This document shows, piece after piece, positions 58,476-64,000 of a DNA stretch of 64,000 nucleotides. The notes below the pieces were generated by a model, which was given only the letters and a program-made list of their open reading frames with translations, was not told the DNA's origin and did not search any database. The position numbers were made by a program, and so were the translations under genes. This DNA is from Diadema setosum. Its lineage: Eukaryota; Echinodermata; Echinoidea; Diadematoida; Diadematidae. The stretch covers positions 25,209,922 through 25,273,921 of the forward strand of contig CM067059.1 of NCBI GenBank assembly GCA_033980235.1, in the 5' to 3' direction. The number at the start of each line of letters is the position of its first letter. Position 1 is the stretch's first letter.

Positions 58476-60075
58476 AAAGAAATCTTGGTGGCGATAACTG
58501 ATGCTGGTGTAGAGAAAAACAAAGACAGCTCGCTCAAAAGATGCTTCCTTCTTTCAGTTTATTTTCTCCCCCGTCATTCCTATGATATCGTTCTCCTCCC
58601 ATGAACCCCTGCCATGCAGGGACGATGAACAAAACAAAATGTTACCGATACTGCAATGAAAAAAAAAGAAGAAAGAAACACGTCCTCAAAGCAAATTATC
58701 TACACTTTTCAAGTTGAACAAATTGATGTTCGTAATGAAGAATTAAAAAAAAGCACGACCTCAAGCAGTGGGGAAACTTGATATCATGGCTTGTGGAAAT
58801 TTCCATGAAATTTCCACGAAAGCCAGGTGTCAGATAAAGAATGTCGCGCGTACTGCTACCTTGCTTCAGTGGTCGTAAACAGCGTGTACATAGCATGTAA
58901 ACCAACTGGGAACATTGATGAATGATGATCATTTATTTTCTGCCCGTGAAGGCCCCCTAACCCACCTTTTAACAAACCAAGCCAGAAGCACGTGGAGCAT
59001 TACGTATACGTTGAACTTGAAAGACCATCATGACAGAATTACTATAAATTTCGGCCCGGAGAAGGAAAATGGAATATTCACGAATGACGTTTACAAATCC
59101 ATAGAAATTGAAAAGGCTAAAATGGAACGCATGGCTTTTTAGATTTAAAAAAAAAAATAACCCACTGAAACTACCAAAACCTAAATAACAATTTGCATTT
59201 GCTTACTCCACCGCACGTTCTTTTTTCTTTTCTTTTTTTAACGAAAAATGGAGTTAATTTTCTCTCTGCGGCAATGTTTTGAACGCATCTAATTTTGCGT
59301 CATTGCCGATAGCCAGCTTCCTAAAGAATTGATACGAATCCTTTCAAATATACGAAACAAAGTCTAAAGATCCTGGATCCTGGCGGTGAATTTCGGTGGT
59401 ATTATAAATCCTGCTAACTATCAAAATTTAATCATCTGTTCCTTGCGCCATTTTACCAACTAACTGTTCCTGAAAATTTCATCCTAATCTGTTCCCAAAT
59501 TTTGACTTATTTTGCGAATAGAGAGACAGACAGGCAGACGAACTAACAAACAAACCAAAGCAGCCAAAAAAAAAAATACATGTACAACCTTTGGCGGAGG
59601 GGGGCATGCATTTCATATCGTTTGTTTTTGCGTAACCCGACAACAAGCGTGACAACAAGCGAGCACGTGTCAACCTTCCTCAGCCTCCTTCGGCCTCCGA
59701 CCCTCTCTTTCCGTCCTCTCTCTCCCTCTCACAATACACTGTACCGTTGTGCACGCAGGCGGCTATTCTATGGCCGACTGGGTGCTTGTGCATGAGGTTT
59801 GTGTGTGTGGATCCCAAATCAGAGCGCATGTGAGTGAGCAAGTGTGTGATGTGGTACTGTGTATCAGCAGGTAGGTGAGACCTCCCCGGTATCAGCTAGT
59901 ACGTCGCTCTGTTGAGCTGCGTTGTTGTGATCGGTGCGGTGACTGCGTGGGTAAATTTTTGCGCTTGTATAAGTATGTAAACTGCTGCTGCTTTCATCAT
60001 CTAGCTTCTTTTCTAGCCAGATAATAAAGACTGAAAACGGCGAGAAATTGGTCCGAACTTAGCTCGTCAAGCAAG

Positions 60076-60182
60076 TTACCCTTGTCGGCAAGTTCACGCG
60101 TGGTGTTACCCTTGTCGGCAAGTTTTACCCTTGTCGGCAATTGCTTCTTCAAACCGCACGCTTGTCGGGGCCGACAAGGGTG
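60076..60182. repeat. Cluster of TTACCCTTGTCGGCAA boxes with a hairpin
   Basis: Three direct copies of TTACCCTTGTCGGCAA (60076, 60106, 60125) are followed by CTTGTCGGGGCCGACAAG (60161-60178), a near-perfect hairpin of the same word, then GGGTGATA. Confidence 0.85.
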
Positions 60183-61442
60183 ATATACGCTGGCGAGATC
60201 CCTGGACTGAGGTCAAAATGCCATATCCACTGTCTTGCTTTGTATTCGACAAACTGGCATGGAGTATGCAGCACTTCAATACCCATCGCAGAATGGAATG
60301 TTTGCACGTCATGGTAACGAATGACAGACTGACAGGTCTGTTGTATGATATTACAGAGAATATAATATTCATGTGTTGTTGTTTCGCAACTCTCATCACA
60401 ACCCCCACACATAAACCGAAAAATGCATAACTGTTTGCACAGTTTTGTAGCTTCGCATAGCTAGACAAAAGCTAAGCACAGAATGGTGAATCTGCAACAA
60501 CAGTGATTACCAGTATGCAAAGTAATTCAAGCAAAAGACAGTCATTATGGGTGGAAATTGCAAAAAAAAAAAAAAGAATAAAAGTGACAAATGAAATGAA
60601 TATGTGCATGCATTAGATCTATTGTTCATGCTCTACATGGCAGCCTCAGGCATCTGTAAGAATCAAAGAGCTAGAAACCAATGATTTGACAAGTCAATGA
60701 CTTCATTGTCCATTTACATCGTGTACTTACAATCCTTAACAATACACGTCTACACAGCAAAAGGCCAGTCTTCTTTCTAGTGCTGTCTATAGCATATATA
60801 CTGTTGAAATGTCACATAACCTTTCTTTATAATTGTTGCTTGAGATATTGCAGGGACCCTGCAGAAAGAACACACTTTTTATTATTATTATCATTATTGT
60901 AAGGTCACGGTAGGGATACCGCTGATCCTACCATAGCCTGCACTACAGACCATTCTATAAGGAATGGTGGGTATGGCAATGGATGCGGCACTTTATCATT
61001 TTTAACTTGTCCCATCAAATTAATGTTGTACTGAATATAACATGAAATTATTGTTTTTCAATGACAACAGGTTTGACTTTACAAGCAGTCCATGGTTCAG
61101 TGAACCTTAAAAGCAGCATGTCGGGAGTGAAAAAATGTTTTGGCTCTCAGAAAGTTAATATGTCATGAAATGTAGGGGAAAAAAAGAAAAAAAAAAGTTA
61201 TCTGATAACATCTGATAGACAAAAAATAAATAAATAAATCATTATCCTGCCAGTTTCTGCTGTGTCATCACTTACACTAACTGTTTGCCTTGTACAAAAA
61301 AGAACCAACATACCCCCCCCCCCTGAATTTGTATGAATGAATCAATGCTAGTTTTTTTTTTGAAGTGTCACAGTGTGATGCCCATGATAATGCAGATCTC
61401 TCTACAAAACTGCTGAACCGACATTTAAATTGCAAAGCATGC

Positions 61443-61642
<200 letters not shown>

Positions 61643-61921
61643 GGGGAGCACATTAGGCAGGTGAATTGGGTTGTGCAACCATGACTGCTCGTTTGCGGTA
61701 CACACAGACCCTGCATCAGATGACTCACTGGCATTCAGATGGCCGCAGCCTCTCGCGCATTTGCCACATTTCTGTGGAAACGTCAATGAGCTGTTGCCTC
61801 TGTATCACTTTGCCCTGAAACTGTGACACATTGCTGTATTGCTTTGGTATTGAGCTCTATTTGCATCTCAACTGTCTTTGTCTTTGTTTGCCCCCCTACG
61901 AATATATGACAAGAACATGAT

Positions 61922-62487
61922 TTAAGGACAAGTTCACCTTCATAGACATGTGGGTTGAGTGAATGCAGCAATATTAGTAGAATACATCAGTGAGTGTTTG
62001 AGCAAAATCGGACAATCCATTAAAAAGTTATGCATTTTTGAAGTTTCTGCTCAGTCACGGCTGGATGAAAAGACTACTATAGCTTGTGATGTCACATGAG
62101 TACAACGATATAAAGAAAGAATAAAGAAAATTCAACATATTTCCATTTTTCTCGCATAACAAAAGAATACTCAACTTCTCTCTTTCAGAAGGCAGGGGGA
62201 ATAATATTACCCTTAACATACATCAGTAGCAAGTCGAAGAAATGTGCACTTTATTCAAAAAGGAAAGTTTTGTGAAATTCTCTTTTTATTTTCCTTATAT
62301 AGTTGTACACATGTGACATCATACACTCTAGTAGTCTTCTCTTTCAGCAGTGACTGCGCAGATGCTTAAAATATTCGTAACTTTTGATTGGATTGTCCAA
62401 TTTTCCTCAAACTTTCACTGATGTGTTCTACTAATATTGCTGCATTCTCTCAATCCTTATGTATATGAAGGTGGACTTGTCCTTTAA
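61922..62487. mobile_element. TTAA-flanked foldback MITE, family A2, copy 2
   Basis: TTAA flanks, ends GGACAAGTTCACC and GGTGGACTTGTCC. The centre carries inverted GGCAGGGGGAATAATATTAC. Related to 54495-55035. Confidence 0.9.
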
Positions 62488-62747
62488 TGATATCTACAAG
62501 TGTATCTCTCTTTCTGTTTTTTTTTTTTTTTTTTACTGTCTGTACATCAGTATGCATTTACATGTATATTCAATAAAAACATGGGTAAATACAATGTATG
62601 CATGTATGCAGATACACATGTATGTAGGACCCACTTGTATGTATTCTGTCAACAAAACTGCAAGAACCACAACAAACAACTCAATTCCTGGGGTACTAGT
62701 ACAAAAAGCCTGTATTTATACATCTGTACATTTATGTAAAAAATGTA

Positions 62748-63171
62748 TACAGTTGAACCTCTATTATCCGGCCTCCCTTTATCCGGATCTCTCTATTATC
62801 CGGACGCAATCTCGCCGTGATTTTTTTTTCTTTTTTTTAAAGAATTACGGGAGGAAAGGGGGATTCCTACTCCTTGAGAACTCCTACACAAACACACATG
62901 AATTACATATACTTGATACATTTCTTAATAATTATTTAGGTAAATCATCCCAAGAATTTATAAAAGGAAATGATTTCATTCTTGCAAACACGAACCTCTA
63001 TTTTGGGGTCTGTTACTGAGTGTAACAATGAAAAGGTTGTAGTATACACATTACTACATGTAGTACTACAATGATGACATTACATGTGTATGTATATGTA
63101 CATGTACAAAGCATTGAGTCTCCCGTATCCGGCCAAATCTCTTATCCGGATGAGCCCCGGTCCCGACTGTA
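62748..63171. mobile_element. TA-flanked pogo/Tigger-like element, copy 2
   Basis: The left end is TACAGTTGAACCTCTATTATC. The right end is GGTCCCGACTGTA and lacks the outer 20 or so bases present in copy 1 (51427-52035). CTTATCCGGATGAGCCCCGG matches copy 1's CTTAACCGGATGATCGCCGG. Non-coding. Confidence 0.82.
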
Positions 63172-63229
63172 TTGGGTTTTGTTCCTGCTGAATCCATTTC
63201 TATAGATCGGGGGGGGGGGGGGGGGGGGG

Positions 63230-63369
63230 GGGAGGCGCATTTCATAAAGCATTTTGTCAGATAGCTTTTCTGACAAATTGTTATAACTACTGAAATCCTT
63301 GCATCTGATTGGCTGAGAGCAAATATGTCCACAAATTTGTTGGACAAAACGCTTCATGAAATGCCTCCC
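63230..63369. mobile_element. Short MITE with GGGAGGCGCATTTCAT termini
   Basis: GGGAGGCGCATTTCATAAAG and CTTCATGAAATGCCTCCC are inverted partners, with TTTTGTC / GACAAAA inside and GATTGGCTGAGAG in the middle. A 24-base poly-G run abuts the left end. Similar in plan to the GTTTCATCAACG family but different in sequence. Confidence 0.85.
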
Positions 63370-64000
63370 AGGTTTCTGCATTTGAACCCATGTTGCATAA
63401 CCACGGAATTACCACTTTTGTATTGGATAAGGCTTAAATTGCAATGAAATATTATGCACACAAATTGACTGGCATGTGATGTGCAAAGCAAGGCAAGAAG
63501 ACATGTAAAATCATAATCATAAATGACTCAAAAAATATTCAATATGAAACATCATACCATCAGCCTCCTTCACCCAATCTTTATAATTGCTTCAACATAC
63601 AGCCATACGGATTTCAATCATATAGCCAATATGAAGAGCTGCAATGCAGCAACATTATCCCTCTCTCCCCACTCCCCACCCCCCCCCCTTCCAGGCATAA
63701 GCACACTTCCTGAGTGCGCATACAGCTGGCAGTCAGCTGAAGAATGTATACAACGTACCAATGTGCTGAGACATACCATCCAGGCAGGTCTAATAACATG
63801 CCAGCATCTGCAGTACAGGCGAACACATTCACCAAGTTCCGTTTGCAAACTGGCATGTAAAAGTCATGAACTCTGCGACGCTGTTGTTACCTCGCTAATT
63901 TTGAATCCTGTCAGGCTTCGGTCTGTGTTCTATCACCAAGATCATAGAAACAGCTATACATTCATGCATTGGATTCTGTATGTGTGTGTGTGTGTTGTGT

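Noticed and set aside
58915..59142. Candidate first exon of MRCK in the upstream region
   Set aside because: The open frame is on the plus strand and its sequence does not resemble the MRCK N-terminus.
62459..63019. 186-codon plus-strand open frame
   Set aside because: It runs across a MITE end, a poly-T tract and a pogo-like element, so it is a chance frame through repeats.

Overview
This window is animal nuclear DNA. It has GT-AG introns, an AT-rich background, abundant microsatellites and dozens of short inverted-repeat transposons. A marine invertebrate deuterostome, perhaps an echinoderm, fits best. That guess rests on the overall repeat style and on strong similarity of the one recognisable gene to its vertebrate counterparts, and I hold it loosely.

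One gene dominates. Twenty coding exons on the minus strand, from 52216 down to 6280, encode most of an MRCK-type kinase (myotonic dystrophy kinase-related Cdc42-binding kinase, the CDC42BPA/CDC42BPB family). Eight exons between 52216 and 23322 make the Ser/Thr kinase domain. One exon (21332-21170) makes the AGC-kinase tail. Eleven exons (19603-6280) make the long coiled coil. About 903 residues are present. The exon with the start codon should lie to the right (I found none between 52217 and 64000). The C1, PH, CNH and CRIB exons should lie to the left of position 1. All splice sites are GT-AG and all exon phases agree except at one junction: the exon at 13726-13840 and the exon at 13171-13446 are out of frame by one base, as if a single base were missing near 13425. 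This is either a real break or an assembly error.

The introns are full of mobile DNA. The most striking item is at 14083-17420. It is a giant palindrome of twelve ~268-bp units, six on each strand pointing away from a common centre. Each unit holds a tRNA-like sequence with A and B boxes followed by a T-run terminator. A 12-bp direct repeat flanks the whole block, so it looks like a single insertion of foldback type. Other elements are: a 1.05-kb Harbinger-type element (41057-42103) carrying only a Myb/SANT-like gene; an ~0.8-kb terminal-inverted-repeat element (34836-35638) with a repeated 13-mer; several families of TTAA-flanked foldback MITEs; pogo-like TA-flanked elements, one with another MITE nested inside; a dimeric higher-order satellite at 57104-58475; and a degenerate repeat at 33780-34440 rich in DR1-type nuclear-receptor motifs.

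Layout: 1-6279, last visible intron with MITEs; 6280-13840, coiled-coil exons in short introns; 13841-18628, intron with the tRNA-like palindrome; 18629-25331, remaining coiled coil, kinase tail and distal kinase exons; 25332-46557, a 21-kb intron that splits the kinase domain; 46558-52216, proximal kinase exons; 52217-64000, upstream intron or 5' flank with satellites and MITEs.
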